From Mycolicibacterium sp. P9-64 (lineage in GTDB: Bacteria > Actinomycetota > Actinomycetes > Mycobacteriales > Mycobacteriaceae): a stretch of 64,000 nt of DNA. The notes beneath the pieces are model-generated. The model saw only the letters and a program-made list of their open reading frames with translations. It had not been told where the DNA came from and did not search any database. The stretch covers positions 245,308 through 309,307 of the forward strand of contig NZ_NPKO01000009.1 of the NCBI RefSeq assembly GCF_008329605.1, given 5' to 3'. The first letter of the stretch is position 1, and every line of letters begins with the position of its first letter. Below, piece by piece: positions 1 to 8,581 of this stretch. A program made the position numbers and the translations under genes.

Positions 1-385
1 AGGCCAGCGCCAGCACGGCGCGCGCCGCGTAGCCGTCCTGCAACGGCACCGACAACGGGCCGACCAGTTCTTGGCTGGCGAACAACCACAGTCCAAGCGC
101 CGCACCGAGACATGACTGCGGCGTGCCCCGCACCTTGATCCGCTCCGCCGCTGACGCAGCGACACGCACGTCGTCGAACACATCACCGGCGAGGGCTTGG
201 ACGTCCACCGTGTCGGCCAGAAACGCTTGCGGAGCGCTGCCCAGCCGGGCCGCGACCTCGTCCGCCGACGGGCCCTCCCGCAGGTCCGACCAGACGGCCT
301 CCTCATCGAGGTTCTCGGCGAACCAATTCGCCAACGCCCCGGCCGGGCCGGCTCCCGTCCCTCGGTGCCCGAAAACATCAGCCAC
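1..385 (-). CDS. Hypothetical protein, N-terminal part (runs off the window)
   Basis: An open frame of about 128 codons begins at a GTG whose bases overlap the stop region of the upstream zincin/vWA gene by 8 bases, the same close coupling seen through the rest of this operon, and it runs off the left edge without a stop. The visible peptide starts VADVFGHRGTGAGP and is rich in Ala, Asp and Glu with no signal peptide, membrane segment or motif I recognise. As the last visible gene of a MoxR/vWA operon it is probably a co-regulated partner protein. Function unknown. Confidence 0.6.
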   Translation of the reverse strand, partial: MADVFGHRGTGAGPAGALANWFAENLDEEAVWSDLREGPSADEVAARLGSAPQAFLADTVDVQALAGDVFDDVRVAASAAERIKVRGTPQSCLGAALGLWLFASQELVGPLSVPLQDGYAARAVLALA

Positions 386-2273
386 GCAATACCTCCCGGT
401 CATGAGTACCGGCAATCCGAGCAGCAAGCGCCGCGCAGACGCCAGGCGCACTCGCCATGTCGTCGAGATAGTCCACGTCGTATCCGGCCTCGGCAGCCGG
501 CCTGGCCATCGAACGCGTCCGATCCTGGACGAGCAGGGTCGCCGTGTCCAGGAGGGGTCGGACTGCCGCCGCGACGCCCGCATACTGCTCCTGGCCCTTG
601 CCGAAGAGCGAGGCGAGCCCGTCGTCGGAGAGCACGACGAGGTGCCGCCGTTCCCCAGCTCGACGGCGGTCCGCGGGCGGGTATCTGCTCGCCAGCAGAT
701 CCAACGGAAAGGTCGTTCCTCCAGCGAAGAAGGTCGTCAGCTGCCTCGTGATCTCCAGGCGGTCACGGGTGAAGACACTGCCGCCCGCCACCTGCCCCGA
801 GCTGGACCACGACGTGACCCGCACCCGGCCACCGCCCTTGAGGACCGACAGCGCCAGGATCGTGCCCGCGAGCACGGCCGGCGATCCTTGGCTCGGCCTT
901 GGCATCGAGCCGGACGAGTCGATGTACAGGTCCAGCGACACCCAGTCGCGCGCCTCGGCCGGATCGTCGGGCAGCTCGGTCCGCCGCCGCGTCGTCACAC
1001 CCGGCACGACGACGAGGCCCGCGGCCAGCGAAGCCGGCCAGTCCAAGTCAGCGAGGTCATCGCCGAGCTCCCAGGTTGCCAGCGGCCCTGGGACGGAGTC
1101 CGCGGCGGGTGGGCGCCCCTGCTGGGTCAGCGGTTGGATCCATCGCCGCGCTTCGGACTCGTACCAGGCGAGCAGGACTGCGAGTGGATCGGCGCCGGAA
1201 AACAGGGCGAGGGTCTCCGCGATGCCGTAACCCTGGCCACCCGAACGTTCTTTTCCCCCAACCGTTTCAAGACCGTCGGCCGCGGGGTGGACGGGCCGCT
1301 CCTGCAGACGCGGGTCGGCAAGCACCTCCGACAATTCACCCGCCGTGGGTGCCTGCCCGGCCTCCTCGGCGCACCCACCGCCGGCGAGCCCGTCGGGCGA
1401 GGGTCCTCTGCCCGACATTTGGGCCTCGATGACCAGGTAGGGCACCAGTACCATCGCGAAGCGCAACGCCCCACTGACCGGATCGGCGCCGAAGGTGCGC
1501 ACGGCGTCGGCCACGAACCCGGCGTCCACTTCAGGTTGGACGGGTTGGGAGAGGATCAGCTCGTCCTCGACGGCGCGTAGGCGTTGAGCGGCCGCGCGGT
1601 GGGCGCGCTCCCGGTCGCGCAGTTCCTCACGGACGTCTGATACGTCGAGCGCATCGGGGTCGACGTTCTGGCGCTCCCTGGCGGCGTGCAGCGCGGCGGC
1701 CGGGCCCGACGGCGGTTCCTTCGTGCACAACGTGGCCGCAGGCAAGGACCACAGCATTTCGTAGGCGCGCATGAGGACCCACCACGCGGCACTTCCGCCG
1801 GGCGGTCTGGCCGTCAGTGTCCGCCACAACGTGACCATGTCCGGCTCGATGTCAGGTCGAACGCGGCGCTGCATGCGGGCCACCCGTTCGTTGATGAGCA
1901 TGTCCGACCACAGGTTGGACAGCCGGCCGGCGGTCTCGGTGACCGGAATCAGTTGCCGCGGATCGCAAGCCGTGATGGCCCTGGCCATCTGCTGGAGCAG
2001 CTTGAAGGAACCGATGCGGGTGCTCGGAGACAGAACGTGGTGACCGATCTCGTGCGCAAACACGCTCACCAAATGGTCCTGCGCACCCTCGCGGGCGAGT
2101 TCGTGCACGTCGACGAACACCGACGGCGGGAAGGAGAACCAGGCGAACGTTCCCTTGTCCGCCCCTGACACCATTTCTGGGGCGTGGACCTGCACGCCCC
2201 ACAATTCCAAGGCCTGCGACCACGCCGCCAGTTCGGCGTCGTTGGGTGGTCGGCCGTTCACGCCGGCCGCCAT
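378..2273 (-). CDS. Fused zincin-type metallopeptidase / von Willebrand factor A domain protein
   Basis: The 631-residue product has two recognisable parts. Near the N-terminus is a zincin helix, H74-E-I-G-H78-H, followed by SDMLINER, which looks like a downstream acidic motif. The C-terminus is a vWA domain with an apparently complete MIDAS: DSSGS at 452-456, a Thr in FAGGTT near 520 and Asp in VLSDDG near 550. Peptidase-like plus vWA architecture paired with a MoxR ATPase resembles DUF2201-type proteins; that comparison is from memory. The ATG at 2273 overlaps the upstream gene by 16 bases; longer in-frame extensions would lie wholly inside that gene and are rejected. Probably cytoplasmic. 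It may be a substrate adaptor or a metal-dependent protease controlled by the adjacent ATPase; the substrate is unknown. Confidence 0.75.
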   Translation of the reverse strand: MAAGVNGRPPNDAELAAWSQALELWGVQVHAPEMVSGADKGTFAWFSFPPSVFVDVHELAREGAQDHLVSVFAHEIGHHVLSPSTRIGSFKLLQQMARAITACDPRQLIPVTETAGRLSNLWSDMLINERVARMQRRVRPDIEPDMVTLWRTLTARPPGGSAAWWVLMRAYEMLWSLPAATLCTKEPPSGPAAALHAARERQNVDPDALDVSDVREELRDRERAHRAAAQRLRAVEDELILSQPVQPEVDAGFVADAVRTFGADPVSGALRFAMVLVPYLVIEAQMSGRGPSPDGLAGGGCAEEAGQAPTAGELSEVLADPRLQERPVHPAADGLETVGGKERSGGQGYGIAETLALFSGADPLAVLLAWYESEARRWIQPLTQQGRPPAADSVPGPLATWELGDDLADLDWPASLAAGLVVVPGVTTRRRTELPDDPAEARDWVSLDLYIDSSGSMPRPSQGSPAVLAGTILALSVLKGGGRVRVTSWSSSGQVAGGSVFTRDRLEITRQLTTFFAGGTTFPLDLLASRYPPADRRRAGERRHLVVLSDDGLASLFGKGQEQYAGVAAAVRPLLDTATLLVQDRTRSMARPAAEAGYDVDYLDDMASAPGVCAALAARIAGTHDREVLRG

Positions 2274-2938
2274 GGCACCACGTCGGCGAGGAAGGACGTG
2301 GGGCGTACGACCAGTTGCGCCGTCACCCGTTCTCGGGTCGACGGCGGCGGAACGGCGGGGCCGACGGGTCCGAGTGCGTGGCCGAACAGGTCGGCTTCGA
2401 GCCGCCAGCGGGCCGCTCCGACCTGAACCGTCCAGCGGCCTGGCCCCTCCAGCACCGGCTCGGTCGGCGGGAACTCCCACGCGCCGCCAAGCCCCACGAA
2501 TCCGCCGAGCCGGGCGAACGGTTGGGTGGAGTGGCCCGGCCGCAGCGGCCAGTAGAAGCGGTCGACGGCCTGGCCAAATCGGAACGCCCCCAATGCATCA
2601 GCGGGCAGACCGAGGACGGCGGCGCCGATGTCCGGGCTCAGCTGGGGCAGCCAGACCAATGCGTCGGCGCGGATGCCGAGCACCCCGGACCGCCACGCCG
2701 CGACCGACGCCACGGCCAACATTCGGTCCCTCGACCGGGCCAGATCGGGATCGACGGTCAGCGCGGCCGTCAACGCCGAGACATATCGGTGGGGATCACC
2801 ACCGAAGCGCGCCACGTTGTCGACCGACAACGCCAGGTCCAGACCTGGGACGTCGGGCAACACCGGCTCGGACCGCGCGCCGCCGCCGTTGACCGCATGG
2901 TGGGCGCGAGCGATCACCGCCGGCCGCCCTCGAGCCAA
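2258..2938 (-). CDS. Hypothetical protein of MoxR/vWA operon
   Basis: A 226-residue protein lies between the MoxR ATPase and the zincin/vWA gene. No known domain, signal peptide or membrane segment is evident; the C-terminal half is rich in Trp, Pro and Phe (for example FYWPLRPGH). The annotated ATG at 2938 overlaps the ATPase gene by 25 bases. An in-frame GTG at 2917 would give a GTGA 4-base overlap and a product 7 residues shorter, so the start is uncertain. Tight overlap on both sides argues that it works with the ATPase and the vWA protein, perhaps as a third subunit. I cannot name a function. Confidence 0.6.
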   Translation of the reverse strand: MARGRPAVIARAHHAVNGGGARSEPVLPDVPGLDLALSVDNVARFGGDPHRYVSALTAALTVDPDLARSRDRMLAVASVAAWRSGVLGIRADALVWLPQLSPDIGAAVLGLPADALGAFRFGQAVDRFYWPLRPGHSTQPFARLGGFVGLGGAWEFPPTEPVLEGPGRWTVQVGAARWRLEADLFGHALGPVGPAVPPPSTRERVTAQLVVRPTSFLADVVPWRPA

Positions 2939-4485
2939 TGCAGGTAGTTCGAGTAGCGCTGGTACAGGTACTTACACGCGACCAGATCGTCGAAGTCGCG
3001 GCCATAGATCTTGCCGACGCCGGAGATCGTCGCGATTCGCGCCTCGATGGTGGTGAGCCGACGTGACACGTCGAGCGCGGCCAAACCGTCTAAGCCGCGG
3101 TTGAATTCGGCAAGCAGCTGTCCGACCGGGTCGTCGTGGTCGAGCTCCAGCGCGACGAACTGCTGCGTGGATGCATCGAACAGATCGGTCAACCAGCTGG
3201 CCTGATCGGACGTCAGCTCCTTGTCCGCTCCGGTGTCGAACCGGGGATGCGTGCCGTTGGGCAGCAGCTTGCCGCGCAGCGCGAACGGCACCATCGCCCG
3301 CACGTCCTCCAACGTCACCTCGGCGTTCCCGCGGAACCACGCGACGGCCTTGGCGTACAGGACGAGGGTCTGCAGCGTCCGAACCGAGATCCCGTTGACG
3401 GTCTGCGCGCCGAGGTCGACTTGGAGATCGGCTCCTGAGTTGGAGTCGATCACCTGACCGACGTCGAGCCCGGCGGTGGCCACGACGTCCTTGGTGCGGT
3501 ATTCGAACCGTCGCCCTCCGTGCTGGACGAACTCGAACTGGCCGACGAAGAACTCCAGCCGCCGACGCACCGCAGTCGGGACCGGTACGGCGCGGATCGC
3601 ATCGACCATCGCCACCTGTTCGGTTGTGGTGAACACCAATTCAGCAGGCAGGTTGTCCTCGGGTCGGTCGCCCGCCTCGACGCGGGTTACCAGCTCATCA
3701 AGGAAGCGGCTGTTGAACCCGAAGGCCTGGACTGTCACGTCCATCCGGTCCTTCAGCGCCTGGATCACCGGGAAGGTACCGCCACCGCCGTCGTCGTTGG
3801 CGGTGAAGTACCAGCTCTGCACCCCGTGTTCCGGCGCCGTCGTGCGCATCTGGTCGTGGCTCTCGACATAGCCCTCGGCGACCATGGTGAGCAGCGCTGA
3901 CTGGGTCTTTGTCGGGATGCGGTTGTACTCGTCGACGATCTTGACGCGGCTGCCAAGCCAGCCCTTCCAGGCGATCGTGATCTCGGCCAGGCTGCTCGCC
4001 GCCACCAGATCACGCGGCAGCGGAAAGCCCACCAGGTCGCTCACCGTCATCTGCGGTTGGCCCTGTTGCACGTGGCGTCGGACTTCGGCGGGCGCGGCGC
4101 CGCCCAGCACCCCAAACAGCACCGCCAACGTGGTCTTGCCCCGGCCCGGTCCACCGATCAGCAAGCAGCGGCCGCCGACTGCGAAGGCGAGCAGTGGGAC
4201 GAGGACGTTCGAGGAGTACGCCGGTTCCTTGGGCAGGGTCAGATACGCGCCGGCATCGCCGAGCGGGAACCGGACCGCGGTGTCCGAGCCGAACTCGACG
4301 TCGTAGAACGGCGAGATCACCGCCTTGTTGACCAGCCAGAAGTAGGCGCGGCGTAGTTTCTCGTCGAGCGTCGTCGCCGTTTCCTCGGCGGGAGTGAACA
4401 GATCTGCCGCCGTCAGCCCCGTCGCGGGCGTGCCACCCACCGGCAACGTCGGCGCCTTGGAGACCGCACTCCAACGATTCGTCAT
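2914..4485 (-). CDS. MoxR-type AAA+ ATPase
   Basis: A 523-residue AAA+ protein. Walker A is GGPGRGKT at residues 111-118 and Walker B is VKIVDEYNR at 181-189, followed by a sensor-like FTANDDGGGG segment and helical C-terminal lid sequence. MoxR ATPases typically act with a vWA partner to remodel or activate other proteins, and such a partner is encoded two genes downstream. I chose the ATG at 4485 because the open frame upstream of it runs into the preceding TPR gene, whose stop is at 4547. A 61-base gap separates the two genes, so they are probably cotranscribed. The target of this chaperone pair is not evident. Confidence 0.85.
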   Translation of the reverse strand: MTNRWSAVSKAPTLPVGGTPATGLTAADLFTPAEETATTLDEKLRRAYFWLVNKAVISPFYDVEFGSDTAVRFPLGDAGAYLTLPKEPAYSSNVLVPLLAFAVGGRCLLIGGPGRGKTTLAVLFGVLGGAAPAEVRRHVQQGQPQMTVSDLVGFPLPRDLVAASSLAEITIAWKGWLGSRVKIVDEYNRIPTKTQSALLTMVAEGYVESHDQMRTTAPEHGVQSWYFTANDDGGGGTFPVIQALKDRMDVTVQAFGFNSRFLDELVTRVEAGDRPEDNLPAELVFTTTEQVAMVDAIRAVPVPTAVRRRLEFFVGQFEFVQHGGRRFEYRTKDVVATAGLDVGQVIDSNSGADLQVDLGAQTVNGISVRTLQTLVLYAKAVAWFRGNAEVTLEDVRAMVPFALRGKLLPNGTHPRFDTGADKELTSDQASWLTDLFDASTQQFVALELDHDDPVGQLLAEFNRGLDGLAALDVSRRLTTIEARIATISGVGKIYGRDFDDLVACKYLYQRYSNYLHWLEGGRR

Positions 4486-4546
4486 ACGCACTCCAGTCAC
4501 TTGAGGTAGTAGTACCAGCTGCTTGCACAGTGCGGCAGAAGGGAAT

Positions 4547-5587
4547 TCACCACAGCCGCTCGCCGGTGATCGCACCAACCACCGCGACAACGGGCACCGT
4601 GAGAAGCAGGAACCCCGCCGCCACCGCCGACACGGTCAAGGCTCCCGCGACGGCCGTAAGGACACCCAACACGACGGCGGCGAGCACCTGCAGGATCCTG
4701 AGGACGAGGATTTGGCGTTGCCGCAGAACGGATGTCAGCATCGGGCCTGGCACGTTGCGCATCACCGGAATCGACATCGCCACCAGAAGTACCGCCCCCA
4801 CACCAGCGATGATCCGCGGGATGACGGTGGTGCCCCCGTGGTCATGCAGGTTGTAGGTCGCGACGACTGCGATCGTCACGATCAACACCAGCCACGCCGA
4901 GCGACGCAGCACCCCGGTGATAACCATCCCGACGTTCCAACGCACGACATCGCCGAACCTCGGGTCGAGCCGTTCGGCGGCGATGAAGCCTCGGACTGCG
5001 CTCCATCGCCGGCGGCGCCGATACTCCAAAGTCGCCAGATTGTGAACGACGCTGGCGTCGTGCGGATTCAGCTGCAGCGCATGTCGATAATCGGCGTCGG
5101 CCGCATCCAGCTCACCGAGGGCAACGCGGATGTCGCCCCGAAGATTCAACGCGTCGACGTCAAGAGGGTTCAGCCGTAGCGCCTCATTGACCGCCGCCAT
5201 GGCCTCGCGGGGACGTCCCGCATCCGAGAGCATCCGCGCGTAGGTGTGGTGCGCCAGATGACTAGCAGGATGGGTGGTCGCCGTGCGCCAGGCCACCGTG
5301 AGCGCTTCGGGAATCCGGCCCTGCAGTTCGAGCGCGTGACTGTAGACGCGCATCGCGTACTCGTTCCGGGGATCAACCGAAAGCGCCGCGTGCGCGCTGT
5401 GCGCAGCCGCCGCGTAGTCGGACTGCGCCAATTTCACGCGGGCGTGCAGCGTCAGCAGCCGCGGCTGGTCCAGACGGGCGCCCAGTGCTGCCCCGAGGAC
5501 CGACTCGGCGCGCCAGCAGTCGCCTGCCGCCAGATAGCCTTCGGCGGCGTGCACGACGGCGTCGACATCGTCGAATGCCGCGGTCAT
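4547..5587 (-). CDS. TPR-repeat protein with C-terminal membrane domain
   Basis: A 346-residue protein with an N-terminal helical array of about four to five tetratricopeptide repeats (residues 10-205, with recurring A-x-x-L and LNP spacing), then hydrophobic segments near 230-246, 258-274 and 296-340. This predicts a cytoplasmic TPR platform held in the membrane. It starts with an ATGA overlap on a small upstream frame and precedes the MoxR ATPase by 61 bases. A membrane TPR protein alongside MoxR and vWA proteins recalls BatB/BatE-type systems, suggesting the whole operon acts at the membrane. That link is inference. Confidence 0.75.
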   Translation of the reverse strand: MTAAFDDVDAVVHAAEGYLAAGDCWRAESVLGAALGARLDQPRLLTLHARVKLAQSDYAAAAHSAHAALSVDPRNEYAMRVYSHALELQGRIPEALTVAWRTATTHPASHLAHHTYARMLSDAGRPREAMAAVNEALRLNPLDVDALNLRGDIRVALGELDAADADYRHALQLNPHDASVVHNLATLEYRRRRRWSAVRGFIAAERLDPRFGDVVRWNVGMVITGVLRRSAWLVLIVTIAVVATYNLHDHGGTTVIPRIIAGVGAVLLVAMSIPVMRNVPGPMLTSVLRQRQILVLRILQVLAAVVLGVLTAVAGALTVSAVAAGFLLLTVPVVAVVGAITGERLW

Positions 5588-5718
5588 CGAGACTGCGCGC
5601 GCCGGCGTTGATCTCGCTCGTCCACCATTCCCCGAATCAGCCTCTCCATCACCGACTCCCCCGGTCCGATCCTAAACCGGGCGGACACCGGCTCCTGGCA
5701 CGAATCGAGCGTGGTCAT
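5584..5718 (-). CDS. Possible small protein heading the TPR/MoxR operon
   Basis: A 44-codon frame whose TGA overlaps the ATG of the TPR gene by 4 bases, the coupling typical of this operon. The C-terminal part is charged and helix-like (VSARFRIGPGESVMERLIRG, then DERDQRRR). There is no strong ribosome site before the ATG at 5718; a GTG at 5688 would give 34 residues. The same frame stays open further upstream, but it would translate a perfect-looking inverted repeat, so I do not extend it. Function unknown; it could also be only a leader segment. Confidence 0.4.
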   Translation of the reverse strand: MTTLDSCQEPVSARFRIGPGESVMERLIRGMVDERDQRRRAQSR

Positions 5719-5784
5719 CCAGCGAGTCACACCGCCACGAACGGAAGGCTCGGCGACGCCGTCCACACCGTTGGCCGCTGCACA

Positions 5785-5842
5785 CCCAACGTGCCAGCAG
5801 GGCGGCATCATTCGCGAAAAGCTGCCCTGGTTGCACGTTGGG
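5785..5842. repeat. Long inverted repeat (22-base arms, 14-base loop)
   Basis: The left arm at 5785-5806 begins CCCAACGTGC and the right arm at 5821-5842 ends GCACGTTGGG; the arms match at 19 of 22 positions around a 14-base loop. It lies between the sahH terminator and the start of the TPR/MoxR operon. A structure this long could terminate or regulate transcription entering the operon, or be a palindromic interspersed element. Confidence 0.7.
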
Positions 5843-5868
5843 CGCAAAGGCCACACGTCACCAACGAC

Positions 5869-5901
5869 AAACCCCCCGACGCACGAAGCGTCGAGGGGTT
5901 T
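5869..5901 (-). terminator. Intrinsic-type terminator after sahH
   Basis: The stem AAACCCC-x-CGACGC / GCGTCG-x-GGGGTTT closes a 5-base loop, with one mismatch, 13 bases past the sahH stop. On the minus strand the stem ends in GGGGTTT with only a short T run, as is usual in mycobacteria. It separates sahH from the TPR/MoxR operon downstream. Confidence 0.75.
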
Positions 5902-5913
5902 GACGGGTGAAAC

Positions 5914-7380
<1,467 letters not shown>

Positions 7381-7404
7381 ATAGAGCCCCTTTTCGTTCG
7401 AACA

Positions 7405-7457
7405 TTGCATGTGAGGGCATGGGCGTGCACGCGGCAGCATCCATGCAAATACCCTCA
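7405..7457 (-). promoter_or_regulatory. sahH 5' leader with two mutually exclusive hairpins
   Basis: In the 80 bases before sahH, TTGCATG (7405-7411) can pair exactly with CATGCAA (7442-7448). Alternatively TGAGGG plus CATGG (7412-7422) can pair with CCATG and CCCTCA (7441-7457), leaving a 6-base bulge. The two pairings use the same right-hand bases and cannot coexist, so the leader could switch. I do not recognise a SAH or SAM riboswitch consensus. Confidence 0.45.
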
Positions 7458-7498
7458 GCCTGCGGGCTCGCGGGACAGGCGCCTGAGCGCTCTGCCAG

Positions 7499-8146
7499 CT
7501 AAGGGGTATCTACAACACCGTAGCGTTCGGCGAACGGAGTCATCAATCGGGCCAGGTCCCTGGCCACGTCGTGGTCCGCTTCGGGTGGCATCGAGACATA
7601 GCTCATCGCCAGCCGCACGATGGCCCTGGCCAGCACTCCTGCGTCCTCCTCGCTGGCACGCACCCAGCTGGACTGGAACGTCGCCGTCAGGCGCTCCGAG
7701 CACCTGGAGATGATCGGCGCACTGTCGGTGGTGATGATCTGCAGCAGGTCGGGCTTGGCGCCGCCGGTCAGCAGCGAGACGACGAGCGGGTCGGACGCCG
7801 ACTCCACGAAGAACGCGCGGAACCCCTCCAGAAACGCCTGATAGATGTTGCCGACGTTGCCCTCGATGGCCTCGGCGACGGCATCGACGAGCCGGTCGGC
7901 CAGTCGAAGCGCGTACCCCTCGGCGAGGCCCTGGCGCGATCCGAACTCGTTGTAAATGGTCTGCCTGCTGATGCCTGCCGCCCTGGCGACGTCCGACAGC
8001 GTGATCGACGACCAGTCCCTGGTCACCAGCATGTCGCGCATGCCATCGAGGATCGAGTGACGCAGTAGCACCCGTGACGCCTCGGCGAACGGAACGCGCT
8101 GTGCCGCCCCTCCGCCTGCTGGGGCGCCCCTGATTGGCTCCGGCAT
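7499..8146 (-). CDS. TetR-family regulator of the alkane hydroxylase operon
   Basis: A 215-residue TetR protein: after a short basic N-terminal tail, an HTH near residues 40-65 (ITLSDVARAAGISRQTIYNEF) precedes a helical ligand domain. It ends the alkB-rubA-rubB operon, matching Rv3249c as I recall. The ATG at 8146 fits the usual length; an ATG at 8197 would add 17 residues carrying part of a short interspersed repeat and is less likely. By analogy with AlkX-type proteins it probably represses alkB; a TetR-like palindrome lies in the alkB promoter. The inducer may be a fatty acid or alkane. Confidence 0.88.
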   Translation of the reverse strand: MPEPIRGAPAGGGAAQRVPFAEASRVLLRHSILDGMRDMLVTRDWSSITLSDVARAAGISRQTIYNEFGSRQGLAEGYALRLADRLVDAVAEAIEGNVGNIYQAFLEGFRAFFVESASDPLVVSLLTGGAKPDLLQIITTDSAPIISRCSERLTATFQSSWVRASEEDAGVLARAIVRLAMSYVSMPPEADHDVARDLARLMTPFAERYGVVDTP

Positions 8147-8168
8147 ACGGGCGACAGTATCGCTTCCC

Positions 8169-8217
8169 GTCGCTTCGCTCGCCCAGGCCATTCTCATACC
8201 CCGTCGCTCCGCTCGCC
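8169..8217. repeat. Two copies of a GTCGCTTCGCTCGCC-type short repeat
   Basis: GTCGCTTCGCTCGCC at 8169-8183 and the one-base variant GTCGCTCCGCTCGCC at 8203-8217 lie between rubB and the TetR gene. The first copy recurs exactly at the cpsA/Rv3268-like junction and its core recurs after the Nudix gene. Confidence 0.6.
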
Positions 8218-8225
8218 CCGGCACG

Positions 8226-8411
8226 TCACGGCCGGACAACCTCGACCATCTCGAAGTCCGACTTGGCCGCGCCGCAGTCCGGGCAGCTCCAGTCCTCTGG
8301 GATGTCGTCCCAACGGGTGCCAGGTGCGATGCCGTCCTCGGGCCACCCCTTCTCCTCGTCGTACTCGAATCCGCATTGGACGCAGACGAACAGCTTGTAG
8401 GGCTCACTCAT
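8226..8411 (-). CDS. rubB: Rubredoxin B
   Basis: A 61-residue rubredoxin with two iron-ligating knuckles, CVQCG and CPDCG, and the conserved GWPEDGIAPGTRWDDIPEDW core. It carries electrons from a rubredoxin reductase to the membrane alkane hydroxylase. The start overlaps the rubA stop as ATGA. It is the second of two rubredoxins in the operon, an arrangement shared with other mycobacteria. Cytoplasmic, acting at the membrane face. Confidence 0.95.
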   Translation of the reverse strand: MSEPYKLFVCVQCGFEYDEEKGWPEDGIAPGTRWDDIPEDWSCPDCGAAKSDFEMVEVVRP

Positions 8412-8581
8412 TTCATTGCTCCAATCTCGTCGAAGTCGATCTTCTCCCGTACTGCACAATCTGGGCAGCACCAGTCGTCTGGCACGTCGTCCCACTTGGT
8501 CCCTGCCGGAAACCCTTCGCGCGGCGCACCCTTCGCCTCGTCGTAGACGTAGTCGCAGCCGGGGCACTTGAAGACGCTCAC
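8408..8581 (-). CDS. rubA: Rubredoxin A
   Basis: A 57-residue rubredoxin starting at GTG 8581, which overlaps the alkB stop as GTGA. Iron ligands sit in CPGC (residues 6-9) and CPDC, with the typical FPAGTKWDDVPDDW core. Unlike RubB, the second knuckle reads CPDCAVREK rather than CPDCGA, consistent with the AlkG1/AlkG2 split seen in paired rubredoxins, where only one of the two usually supports alkane hydroxylation. Which one does so here cannot be told from sequence alone. Confidence 0.95.
   Translation of the reverse strand: MSVFKCPGCDYVYDEAKGAPREGFPAGTKWDDVPDDWCCPDCAVREKIDFDEIGAMK

Noticed and set aside
123..1580. Long plus-strand open frame opposite the zincin/vWA gene
   Set aside because: It is antisense to a gene with HExxH and MIDAS motifs; the translation is Arg/Pro-rich low-complexity sequence typical of shadow frames in high-GC DNA.
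7381..7498. SAH or SAM riboswitch upstream of sahH
   Set aside because: I could not find the consensus of known SAH, SAM-II or SAM-IV riboswitches. Only competing hairpins are claimed.
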